Shown here one piece after another: positions 47,069 through 58,899 of a DNA stretch of 64,000 nt. The notes under the pieces are model-generated. The model searched no databases. It was given only the letters and a program-made list of their open reading frames with translations, and was not told the DNA's origin. Origin of the DNA: Paragordius varius. Taxonomy: Eukaryota > Nematomorpha. The stretch lies in the NCBI GenBank assembly GCA_964247055.1, contig OZ176055.1:5022001-5086000 (forward strand), written 5' to 3'. Position numbers and translations under genes: made by a program. Position 1 is the first letter of the stretch. Every line of letters begins with the position of its first letter.

Positions 47069-47640
47069 ACTTAATTTTTTGCAATATAAACCTAATATTA
47101 ATTTACATTTTTATTTCCTAATTGATTATTCATTAAAATGTTTTCTATTATCAGAATTATGGTATTTTTATTTAAATGTGAGCCAAGGAAATTAACCTTT
47201 AGGTATTTTGACATTAAATTGTTTTAACAGCAGTTTTAATCATTTCAATATTAAAATTAGCATTTTTTATTTAACTACATATAAAATCACATTGCATTTT
47301 ATAATCATTTTTCTTTCTATCTCAACACTTTTTCAACCAAATAAACTCAATCATTTCCAATCGCTTAACACTTTAATTCGAAATTAACATTTACTTTGAA
47401 TTAAAACTTTATTCAAAATAATAGGCATGAAGTCTTCCAAGTTTTAATTTTAATCTTTTTAAATTTTCCTATTTTTTCAAAATTGGTTTTATGTATTTAA
47501 TAAGTAACAAATTAGAACTTAATTGAGAGTAAGCGACAATATCACACGTGATCCAAAAAAGAGTTCCATATTCATTAATTATATTGGATATAAAAAGATT
47601 GTTATTGGTATAGACATGTGATCAAATATATATAAAAATG
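47069..47640. other. 3' flank of PP1, AT-rich
   Basis: No clear further PP1 exon or polyadenylation structure beyond general AT-richness. Confidence 0.4.
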
Positions 47641-47689
47641 TTTAACCTAATCATCATTCTTGATCAGGGTTAATAATGAGTGTTTGTCA

Positions 47690-48075
47690 TATATTATTTT
47701 ACATGTTTTGTGGTTGTTGGCGTCTTTAATATCAATTTTTCGTTCCTCTAGATCGTCTGTGACTTTTTTCTGCCAGATTTTGAAAGGGCAGCCTGACAGA
47801 GCTTTTGAATCTAATCTATATTGTTACATCTTTTTCAAATTATATCTCTCCGTTCAATTAGCCCCAAGCAGCTTAGTTTTTGGTTTGGATTATATGAATA
47901 TTGGATCTTAAAGATTATGTAGGCGTCAAAATTATTAAAATTGTGTTTGATTCGGTTTAAAGCAAAATATTGTTTTAAGGATTCTAGTTTCCGTTCATAA
48001 TTATTTTTTTCAGTTGCGACCAGGTTTCTTCGCCATGCGTAAGGGCTTGCCATTTCGTTGTAGTGTCTATCTTCG
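47690..48075 (-). mobile_element. LINE 3'-end fragment
   Basis: Minus strand: ALTHGEETWSQLKK, then a shifted part, then PFKIWQKKVTDDLEERKID, i.e. the xLTYGxETW ... KxWxxxVxxDLEE pattern after LINE reverse transcriptase. At least one frame change. Confidence 0.65.
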
Positions 48076-48274
48076 CTTTAGTATTAATGTTTATTAATTT
48101 TTGTATATAATGTGCTTTATTGAATGAATTTTTTTAACTTAGCTGGAGCGATGTTCTATTCCATTATTTATACCTCCTTGACCGGCATTAACACTGATGT
48201 ATATAACTGTTTTATTTGTGAGCGTTGCGAATAGATGGTTTTATATTTTAAACAGGTTTTTAAACTCAATACAC

Positions 48275-48809
48275 CAGGGGTACCCGGACGACCGCGGTCG
48301 GATTCGTGACCCCGAGATTTCAAAACGTGACCGCTTCAAAATGTTACACAATTAAAAAATATTTATGCATAGAATTTTTTCTACATTATAATTTGATTTT
48401 TTTAATTTATTTTTATTTTGTGTTTGAAAATTGCTTGGAATATTTATTTATTGAGTTAATATATTATTTTATTAATATATTTATTTACTCATTCATTTGT
48501 CATTTCCTAAAAATAGTTTAAATTTAGCAAAAAAACAGCAGCAGGTATTCTTTAAACAAACAGTTTCGCGGCCCGCAATCGAAAGAATCTGGCATTCGTT
48601 ATTCGGCATTTATAAATAATTTATTGATTTCAAACTAAGACTGTTAAATGCGACCACAATAGAGCTATTTTTCTAGTTCCTGCCAATTGTTAATTTAGAA
48701 AAAATGTTTTGGTTGATTTAAATAAGATTTTGTAAGCATATTTGCAAAATATGGATTTTCAAATTTTTCGCGGGCCGCACATTACGGAGGGCCATGTTGA
48801 ACACCCCTG
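48275..48809. mobile_element. hAT MITE with CAGGGGT ends
   Basis: CAGGGGTACCCGGACGACCG at the left and GGGCCATGTTGAACACCCCT at the right. 535 bp. TTTAAACT directly abuts the right end (48810-48817), but the same 8-mer is at 48259-48266, 8 bp away from the left end. Confidence 0.75.
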
Positions 48810-48839
48810 TTTAAACTTATATTATAATATGATTAATAA

Positions 48840-49838
48840 CATCAGGCAACAATTTTGACTTTTTTTAACTGCCATTCTTGTAAATTTAAAATTTATTTCA
48901 TTACATAATTAGTATATCTGAAAAGAAAATTGGTCTAACACGAAAAATTTTTTTATATTAGAGTCTATCAAAAATTTTTGGCCCCGATTTAACATTAAAC
49001 TCGAAATTTTGAATTAAAAGTTTTAAATATGAGGCCATGTATTTTGTATCATTCGAAAGAGCGCAAAAAACTGTATCTTTTAAATGGTAGTAAGTCATTT
49101 AAATCAATCGGATGTAAAAGTTATTTGGGTTTCAATGGTCGAAATTTTTAATCTTTGAATAAGTCAATTCACAGACAAACTAATTTGAAAATCATATAAA
49201 TTATTTTAATTATTATTAGGGTTACATTAGTATTTAATATAAAAAAATGTTTGAAAAAGCTTTTTGCTTTTTTAATTATTATTATCATAAATATTTTACC
49301 TAGTGGATACTAAAATGCATAGTTATAACTGTAAATTTATTATATAATGGCTATAAAAGATCAAAAATACCTTAAACTTTGTTTTTATCTTTAAATTTTG
49401 AAATTATCAGCCTCGTAAAAAAATAAATTAATATTGATGAGATGGTAATTTTTAACAAAAAACTTAAAAATGGCTGTTTTAAGTGACATAAAAGCAATAA
49501 AAAAATGTTTTAATCAAAATAACTTTCTTGTGTTATCTTTTTTGGACATTCATCACCATCTAGACAAAGTTTGAGCTTTTCATCCATTAGTTTTAAAAAT
49601 ATATTAATTAATAAAATGCTCTCGCTTCGCGCGTTTGCCGATTTGTCCAACATTAACCGTCGATTTAATACATATTAGTATGCATTTTATAGAGTTTTTA
49701 TTGCTCTTTCGAATGATATATTACAAATGGGCATTACTTGTATATTTTGAAAGAAAACCATTATTTAGTAAAATTTTGATAAAGAGGGCGCATAATCAAA
49801 AATATTAAATTATACAAAATTCTTACGTGGAGTATCTT
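48840..49838 (+). mobile_element. CACTA-like element copy D, right end missing
   Basis: Starts CAGGCAACAATTTTGAC (degraded terminus) and follows copies B and C to about 49838 where similarity stops. No coding sequence. Confidence 0.75.
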
Positions 49839-50149
49839 TCTGCTAAACTAAAATTCTTTCCTCGGCGTTAATTAACGACTTCTGTGTTTTTGTCGTTGCC
49901 ATCGACCCACTTCATAATTAATAATATATCCAACAAAATCCGCTTTTTTGCTGTTTTAATATATCACCAATAAACGGGTTGTAAAAATGTTATAATATAC
50001 AATCTTTCGCATTTCATTTATAATTTTATTATCTTTTGAGATAATTTAGTTTTATGCATTAGCATTTAATAAAAAATTATTTAAAACATACTTCACGCTT
50101 TTGTATATAATTTGAGTGAATTGTGTAGATAAAAATCTGGACTCCGGCT

Positions 50150-50560
50150 TCGGAATTTTCTTCCTAGGAAGTTATTCCCGCCACAACTTTCCATCTTTAA
50201 ATTGTTCTATGTTAATGCTACGTTGATTAAAGAAATATATGAACATTATACGAAAAGAGTGGGTGCTTTTTTCTTCTTTTGCCAGCAACATTAATGTTAA
50301 TAAATTTAAAAAGATGGCTTGTGTTTTTCCTAAGAGTATGCTCGCACAGGCGCAATCTATTATGAATGATGTAATCAATATTTTTTATGAAAATTGGTAT
50401 TTCTAATGTACCGAAGCAGCTGTTAAGTATTCTTTTTTCACTAAATTTTTGTTTAATGCCCAAGTTTTAGAACCATAGGTAATAGCTGCTCTACTGCTAA
50501 CATGTTTGTTTTGGGACGTACTTTAATTGATTATTTTTATCCGGCCTTGTTACTCTCATT
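50150..50560 (-). mobile_element. LINE 3'-part fragment
   Basis: Minus strand RAAITYGSKTWALNKNLVKK, then frame-shifted remainder with YIIHNRLRLCEHTLRKN. LINE C-terminal pattern. Confidence 0.6.
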
Positions 50561-50733
50561 TTATAGCCTTTTGCAGGTTGCCCTAAGATGATATAATCAT
50601 ATATGTAAACAAAAGAGTCTTTATTTTGATATTATCATAAATGTTAATTTAATTTTTGTGAATTTGAATTAGTATTGCTGGTCATCATCATCATCAGGTC
50701 GTTGTTTCTACAACAGTTGCTAGCTCCAAATTT

Positions 50734-50997
50734 TTAAGCGAATAACTTGCGATCGAGACAGTCGTCTTTGGTCAAATGAGTTATGTTTAGGTCGTGGCTG
50801 ATGGTTTTTTCCCAATCATGACATGTGCCTCGTCTTAAATTGCCATTCGAATGAAAGGATCTTATTTTGTTAATCCAGCCATTTGAGCGTTCAATATGGC
50901 CCCAGTATCTGAGATGATTTGCTCTGATAAAAGAGGATATAGGTGGGATTTGGAACATACTATATATGCTTTTATTATTGTTATTTGTTTGGTTCAA
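50734..50997 (-). mobile_element. LINE 3'-end fragment
   Basis: IRANHLRYWGHIERSNGW and RRGTCHDWEKTISHDLNI: LRWxGHIxR followed by the GxxxxxW block. It lies upstream of the 50150-50560 piece in the shared direction, reversed from the normal order, so these are two separate insertions. Confidence 0.65.
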
Positions 50998-52164
50998 AAA
51001 ATAAGTTATATAAATTATTGTAATTTACTCGTAAACTCAACCATACCATAGTTAGTTTTCTAAAATTAAATTACCTTCGACTATTTTCTCGATTCAGCGC
51101 CAAATTGGCATAAAATTATCCTAAAAAGCTTTTTATAAATTGAATAATAGCATTTTAATTTTTTTTCTGGTATTTTAATTTAATTTGTCAAAAAATGCGA
51201 TCGGTTTCATTTAAAACCATTTATTTTAAATTTTATTATATAAATTAGTTACTTTATAAAAACATTGACAATTTCGCATATATTATGCAATGAAAGTACA
51301 TAAAAAATATATGTATAACTCCTTAAATGCATATCCATTAATTCAGTTAAATTCTATATTTACTGTAATTATATTATTCATATTTCTCTACAATAATTAA
51401 TTTTCAGTTTGATAAAATGAAATTTTATCATTCATTGGAATGATTGCATTTCAACCAATTATTTTGCATTTTGTCATATTAAGAGGTTGAGTTTGTTTTA
51501 GAATCTATTATAATAAAATGATAGTTTAAAATTTGAAAAAATACAGTGTCAAACGGCAAATTGGTATTCGCTATAACTTTTAAAAAAATTTACTTTATAT
51601 TTGTTAAATATTCATAAAAAAGTTAAAATATACGAAATACCTTTAATATTTTGTTTTAAAAAAATAAAAACAAATACGTTTTTTTAATATTTATTAAAAT
51701 AACTGGTGTATATATATATATGCATAGCGATTTTAAAGAACCTTGAATACACAATTAAATATGCGGCCATGGAAGCTATTTTTTAAATATAAAAATAAAT
51801 TTTTATATCGGATATTTACTTAGCTTTGAAATTTATTAAAAATAAGTGCTTTTAATGATCTCAATAAGTTGTGGGGATTACTGAAGCTATTTTAAGCATA
51901 TTACAATTTTATTCTTAATATTATTACGATAAAAATAGTATGGCTAAAAAATTAAGCTGTTTGCGCATTTTGGTTTATTGCGTTAAATTTGACAATTTTT
52001 TTGTATAGTTAATTGTTATAATTAATTTAGAAATAAATCTTTGATCACTCAAAAATGTTAAATGTTTATTATCTCTTTTTGTTCTCGTCTAGAATTATTT
52101 ACACTGTGCGGATAAAATGGGGATCAAAAAATAAAGATCACTCAATAACTAAAGGTCTTAGAAT
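50998..52164. other. AT-rich, no gene seen
   Basis: A GCGGCCATGGAAGC block near 51762 resembles hAT subterminal sequence. Nothing coding recognised. Confidence 0.4.
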
Positions 52165-52909
52165 AATGAATATTGAAATGATATATGTGGTTAAAATACC
52201 AATTTGAAAATCACATAAATATAATTTTTAGAGTTAAATTAGTAAAAAAAATTTAAAAATTTTTTTAAAAAAGCTTTTGGTTTGCTTTTTTAGTAAAAAT
52301 TAATTATTATAAAATTTATTTTACCTACTATGCATAGTTATAACTAAATTTATTGAATAATTGTTAAAATAATGAAAAATACCTTAAACGTTGTTCTTAG
52401 TCTTAGAAATTCGAGATTATAAGCCTTCTAAAGAAATTAACATTGATGAGTTGGTAATTACAAAAAACTTTAAAATAGCTGTTTTGAATGACATAAAAGC
52501 AATAAATAAGTGCAACAAAAAAACTCTCTTGTGTTATCTTTTTTGGACATTTAGCTATTTTCATCTATTGATTTTAGAAATATATTAATATGAAAAACGA
52601 TCTCGCTTCGCGCGTTTGTCGCTTCCTATTCCAATATTAATTATTGTAAATCATATTAGTATGCATTTTATAGAGTTTTTATTATTCTTTCGAATGATAT
52701 ATTATAAATGGGCATAATGGGCATTTGTAGTATATTTTCAAAGAAAAACATTTTTTAATAAAATTTTGATAAAGGCATAATTAAAAATAAACAAATTATA
52801 CAAAAATTCTTAGCTGGAATTATAATTTTTATTTCAGATTTACTGTTAAAATAATAGTAAATATCAGAAAATGCAAACTCGAGTGCAGAAAAATTTATTG
52901 TCTAATGTA
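52165..52909 (+). mobile_element. CACTA-like element copy E, left end missing
   Basis: Matches copies B-D from their middle to the right terminus (AAATTTATTGTCTAATG at 52909). More diverged than the others. Confidence 0.7.
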
Positions 52910-52934
52910 ATCATAAATTATTATATATAGAGAT

Positions 52935-53372
52935 TATCCAAAATATCGCCTTCAAAAAAGAATTTAGCCTCAATGAAAAAGTCAATTCTTCTATATTTTG
53001 CACCAAGGCAGAAACTGCGTATAATTTTTACAAAACATCTAATATATATTTTAACTTTTTCCATACAATTCGATTGATAAAAAGGATCTTTAATCTTATT
53101 TTTATTTTAGAAAATCTTTTACCCGAAAATCTTAATTATATCGCCATTTTTGCAATTAATACTGCCTTTAGGGCATACAATTTCCCCAAATCAAAATACT
53201 GAGTCGATAGATCTATTTTTCTGCATCGAATTGTATGAAAAAGATATTTATAATAATTGAATGTTTTGTACATATTGTACGCAGCTTCTGCGGTACAAAA
53301 TATTGAAAAAAATTCTTTTTATAAAAGGCTTAAATTTTATTTGAAGGCGATCTATTGAGTAAACTCTATGTA
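52935..53372. mobile_element. MITE family 6
   Basis: Imperfect inverted repeat: ATCGCCTTCAAAAAAGAATT near 52945 faces TTTGAAGGCGATC at 53340; TTTTGCACCAAGGC and its counterpart GCGGTACAAAAT continue the arms. About 440 bp. A second copy is split at 871-1015 and 2402-2570. Confidence 0.65.
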
Positions 53373-53379
53373 TAGATAG

Positions 53380-54500
53380 CACTGGACAACAAATTTTTCT
53401 GCCACTCGAGTTTTTTGCATTTTCTGAAATTTAGTATCATTCTAACAGTAAATCTGAAATAAAAATTATGACCCGATGGAAGAATTTTGTATAATTTGAT
53501 TTTTTGATTATGCGCTCTCTTTATCAAAATTTTACTAAAAAATGTTTTTCTTTGAAAATATATAAGTATTGCCCATTTGTAATATATCATTCGAAAGAGT
53601 AATAAAAATCTATAAAATGCAAACTAATATGTATTACATCGACAGTTAATATTGGACACAAAGAGCGACAACGCGAAGCGAGAGCACTTTTTTTAATTTT
53701 TATATTATTAAAACTAATGGATGAAAATAGCTCATACTTTGTTTAGATGGTGATGAATGTCCAAAAAAGATAACACAAGAAAGTTTTTTTGATTAAAACA
53801 TTTTTTTATTGCTTTTATGTCACTCAAAACAGTCATTTTTAAGTTTTTGGTTTTTTAAAAATTACCATCTCATCAATATTAATTTATTTTCTTTACGAGG
53901 CTGATAATTTCGAAATTTTAAACATAAAAGCAAAGTTTTAGGTATTTTTGATCGTTTATAGCCATTATGTAATTAATTTACAGTTATAACTATGCATTTT
54001 AGTATCCACTAGGTAAAATATTTAGGATAATAATAATTTTTATAAATAAAGCAAACCAAAAGCTTTTTCAAACATTTTTTTTAAATTAAATAATAATATA
54101 ACCCTAATAATTATATTTAAATAATTTATATGATTTTCAAATTAGTTTGTCTATGAAAATTCTTGACCTATTTAAGGATTGAAAATTTCGACCATTGAAA
54201 TCCAAATAACTTTTGCATCCGATTGATAAATGTGACTTACTACCATTTAAAAGATGCAGTTTTTTGCGCTCTTTCGAATTATATAAAATACATGGCTTCA
54301 TATCTAAAACTTTAAATTTTCGAAATTTCGAGTTTAATGTTAAATCGGGGCCAAAAATATATTGATAAACTCTAATATAAAAAAATTCTTGAATGCTAGA
54401 CCAATTTTCTTTTCAGATATACTAATTATGTACTTTAATGAAATAAATTTTAAATTTACAAGAATGGCAGTTAAAAAAAGTTAAAATTTGTTGTTTAGTG
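53380..54500 (-). mobile_element. CACTA-like element copy F, best preserved
   Basis: 1121 bp, ends CACTGGACAACAAATTT and AAATTTGTTGTTTAGTG, exact 3-bp TAG duplication (53377-53379, 54501-54503). Non-autonomous: no transposase ORF. Confidence 0.9.
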
Positions 54501-54554
54501 TAGTTAACTATCTGTTTATTTTAATTTATATATATATATATATATATAAATGGA

Positions 54555-56639
54555 AAATGCTGGCTTTGTGATCTGGTACCGGAAAACCGGTAGACCCATT
54601 CAAATCCAAATATCGAAAAAATATAATCATTAATGAATGCTTCGACAATAGCTTCGCCCTTTTTTGAAATAGCCCCCCAGTTCGGGCCCACCCCGCGTGA
54701 AAAACGGGTTTTTTTTAAAACCTAAGTCCACACAAATCGTGTTTTGGAGACAATTTTCCGGAAAATGTGTTGCATTCGATTACAAATATCATTTTTAGTT
54801 ACTTTTTTTCGATTGCGCCGAACATAGTCGGCTCGCTTTTTTAATTTAGGCCCTCTTTTTACCCCCCCCCCCCCCCCCCCGTAGAATGCCATTTTTTCAA
54901 AAATAAGTCTACAAAAATAATTTTTTTAATCTCTTTTTCCCCCATGAGAGACCGTAAAAATTTATTGAGGATTCTTGGTATTTAAAAGGCAAACATTTTA
55001 ATCGCGCGTTTTCTTTGTCTCAGCTTCCCGTTAGTGAGCTACCCGCCTAAAACTGCGTCACCATATCAGTATTGCGTTGTTTAGGAGTTAATTTTTAGAA
55101 AACTTATTAGGTCATATAAGTTTAATAAGGGTTTGAAATATTACCCGTAAAAAGGCAAAAATTTAGGTCGAGCGGTTTTTAAATTAACCGTTAATTAGGC
55201 CCTTTACGACCTAAAATGCACTATCACTGAACTATTATTTAATTTTGAAGTTATTCTTCCAAAAACTATTAAGAACATATGGTATGAATGATGATGATTC
55301 CAGGTATTCCCCTATAAAGGCAAAATTTTTTATCAAACGTCTTTTTTATATAGGCCTCAGGGTAGGGGGCTACCTGCCTACAGCTGCGCCACTATATCGA
55401 TACATGGAGGCAAATTTTAGAGAACGCCATATGAGTTCAATAACGGCTTGAAAGGCAAAAATTTAAGTAGAGAGGTTTTATTAAATTACCGGTTAATTAG
55501 GCCCTTGCTCTGAAAAATGCGCCACCATAGAATGACTTTTTGGTTTGAGGCAATTTTTCGAAAATCCTACGAGAGCATATTGAATCAATCATAATTTCAG
55601 GTATTACCCGAATTAAGGCAAATTAATCGAGCGTTTTTTTGTTTCGCCCCAGGTTAGAGTGCTACCCGTGTAAAACTGTATCACCATATTGATACAGATG
55701 CCTTTTGAACCAAATTTCCGAAAACATATGAGACTATGTCAGTACAATAAGGGTCTAAAATATTTATTGCCTTTTAAAAAAACAAATATTTTAGTATAGG
55801 GGGTTATTTCATGAGTCGCTAAGTAGAGTTTAACGCCCTGAAAAATGGGCCGCCATAGAAGAATTTTTTAGTTTTGAAGCATCCAAGAACTTATGAACAT
55901 ATGGAATCCATGATAATTCCAGATATTTCCCATATAAAGGCACAAATTTTGCACAAACGCTTTATACCTGCCCCTGAAGGAGCTACCCGCCAATGCGCCA
56001 CTATAGAGAAATTGCGTTGTTTTGGCTACAGAAAATTTATGAAGCCATATGAGCTCATTAATGCTTGAAATATTACCCGTAACTAGGTAAAATTAAGTTC
56101 AGGCGTTTTTTTATTAGCCGATAATTTGGCGCCTTTATGCCCTAAAAATACGCCATTATAAAACGATTATTTAGTATTAAGGTATTTTTTCAAATAACCT
56201 ATGAGACGATGATATCAAAAATGATTTTAAATATTTGCCCTATGCAGGCAAAGAATTTAACTCAGCGCTTTTTTCATATAGGTCTATGGGTAGGGGCCTA
56301 CCAGTTTAAAACTGAGGCGACATACAAAAATGGCTTGGTTTTGGATCAAATTTTCCAAAAACTTAAGTAGCCATACTAGTTCAATTAAAAATACTCATAA
56401 AAAGGTAAAATTTATGTAAAGCGGTTTTTTCCGTTAGCCGTCAATTTGGGGCCTTTACACCAGTAAACAACATATTGGTATAAATGCACAGTTTTGAAAA
56501 TTCTATGAAGCCGTTTTGAAAATCCTATGAGATCATAACTATTAAATAATGTTTCGAAATAATCCACATATGCCCCCCCCCCTTTTAAGAAGTCCGAACG
56601 ACTTCCTCGGGCTGCGTAGCAGCCGGAGATTTACACTAG
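54555..56639 (+). mobile_element. Helitron-like element with ~160-bp tandem repeats, copy H2
   Basis: Left segment CCGGAAAACCGGTAGA (54579); array of about a dozen degenerate units to 56540; then CGACTTCC and a hairpin 56606-56628 (10-bp stem, one mismatch, 3-nt loop), seven bases, CTAG at 56636-56639, followed by T. Hairpin plus CTRR-T is the Helitron 3' end. The layout resembles bivalve pearl/HINE elements. A poly-C tract is near 54862. Confidence 0.85.
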
Positions 56640-57740
56640 TTAAAAATAAAATCTTTTACCGCATATTAACATGTTTTTATGATTCAAATTTTACGGCTAA
56701 TGCTATTTTAGCTTATATTCTATTAAGACTCTCTAGGACCCTACGTAAAAATGTAAAATATTTATTGATAATGTTTTGCCTTTAGAAATACCTTGATGCT
56801 ATATTATACAAATGAAATTTCACGCGTTTTCATTCATTGTATTTAATTTTATTTGACAATATGCGATAAAAATACGATTTTTTGATTTTGACTAATTGCA
56901 AAAAAATTAAAATAATTTCTAGTATTTTAACCACATATATCATTTCGATATTCATTATCCTGAGCTATCGAATGATATATAATTCATTAATATTAATTTT
57001 TGATGCTCACCATGTAACACTAAAACATATATTATCATATTATATTAGAAAAATACATATGCTTACAATAATCAAAAAATCTATCAATATTTGTTTTAGA
57101 TATTAAAGCCGGCCGAAAAGAAAAACAAATATCAATATAGTGGAATGTTAGATAACGAATATACTTAGCTCAATTTAATATCAAGATTGGTAATAAGAAT
57201 TAATTAATTTATAGACCAAGCATACGAACTGTTGCGAATATTGTTGAACGAAATCTTAACCTTTATTATTAATAAATTATAATGTTGAAATAATCCTATA
57301 AACTAAATTATTTCCTGGAATTAATTAATATTTACATACATTCAGTAGACTCCCCTATAATAACCCGCCAATGAGTTCTTTCGAATAAACAGCACCAAAA
57401 ACTAATTGGCTACTGCTGATCATTATATAATGGATTGGTAAATATAGCCCTAGTATTTAGTCTTTTAAGTTGAATCCTTCCTATAAGGTCGGTATTTTGT
57501 GACTCTTTCAATCAGTCAAAAAATAAAATATCTTTTTCAGCTGAAACCCATCACCTTTTTTAAAACGTTTATTTACTTTTTTCCCATATTTTTTCGTTGC
57601 CGGATAGTAAGGGCATACACGGCTTAAAAAACTGCTGCTCCCTAATTTATTCAGTATTTTATCGCTATTTAACTTTTCTTTCTCGCTATTACTTGTTCCT
57701 TTTTATTCAATGTTTTCTAATTAAACGCAAACATCTGGAT
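56640..57740. other. AT-rich, no gene seen
   Basis: Begins with AAAATCTTTTACCGCATA, also found near 205 and 2663. CAGTAGACTCCCCTATAATA at 57345 looks like a pogo-type terminus without a partner. Confidence 0.4.
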
Positions 57741-58899
57741 GCCTTCAAATATACCCTGCTAATCACATCATTTGTTTGGCCACATGAAGCGTCACATCAT
57801 TAAACAGAAAGAGCCAGGAAATAATGCTTTGCTGTTCTCCAAAACATCGAAATTTGTTGCGTCCAAGAAACTCGCTGGAAGAACTTTGCTTCCAAAATCA
57901 TTCCAGATAAATTGTTTTGGTCTAAATCCGATGGCCGTTCACCAGTTTTAGCCCCGCAAATTGGTTGTGAATCAGATTGTATGGATTTATTCTGGTTAGC
58001 TTTATATGAAAAAGTCACTAATACACATTGATTTTATATTTATCGGAAGTGGTAAAAAATCTATTTTCGGCAAAGAGTTTTTACATTATATAATCAGCCA
58101 TGGCAAAAAATAATCCTAAACTTTTTTGTAAAAAATTAGTCGATAATAATATCATTAATAGATTAAAGCTGGACACCGAAATTCCCTTAAATTAAAAACA
58201 ACCTCTCCAGAACGCCTTGAAATTTGAGAATAGCTGCATTGAATTACTAGAGAAGAATGTTGGCAAATTAATAATAAAAAAGCATTAAAATGTGGCGGCA
58301 ACAATCCCTAATAGACATAATTATAGAAATTTGGCTTTCAAAAATGGAAAAAAGAAAAAAGTACCGAAGCCAAATATGTTTAAACCAAGAGAGATTGCCA
58401 TAAAGCCATCGGTGAATCAATAAAAATGGGTGGAGAAAAGGACAAAGAATTGGAAAAAGCTCTATCTCCAGCATATAAATTGGTAAAACATGATAATAAT
58501 ACCGAAACATCTGCAATACGGGGTGATATAGTATAACCCACGAGGCCGAGATATCAAAACCACATGGTATAATCATGCATTCAATATTTTTAACAAACCA
58601 AAAATACCCATCGAAATCACAAGTCCCCACTCAGTATATACTTCATTTCAACCCTTTACAAATGATGAAACTGAGTTTTGTTGAAAAAATCTGAAATATA
58701 ACAAATGCCTAGGTTTATCAGAACTCACAAATGAAGTTTTTAAAGCCTGATCACAACTTATTTGTTGATTATTTTACAAATCTTGCATACACGATAGTTA
58801 TAGACAATATTATCCCCAGCAATTGGCTAAAAATCTTTACGATCATAATTTAGAAGGGTCAAGAAAGTCGTTATAACGTTTTTAACTTTCGCCTTATAC

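Noticed and set aside
1016-54500. Transib or Tc1/mariner origin for the CACTRGACAACAAATTT family
   Set aside because: Copies B, C and F have 3-bp duplications (ATA, TAA, TAG), not TA or 5 bp; CACTR ends with 3 bp fit CACTA/EnSpm best, though no transposase was seen.
57345-57380. pogo/Tigger transposon end (CAGTAGACTCCCC)
   Set aside because: No inverted partner or TA duplication found.
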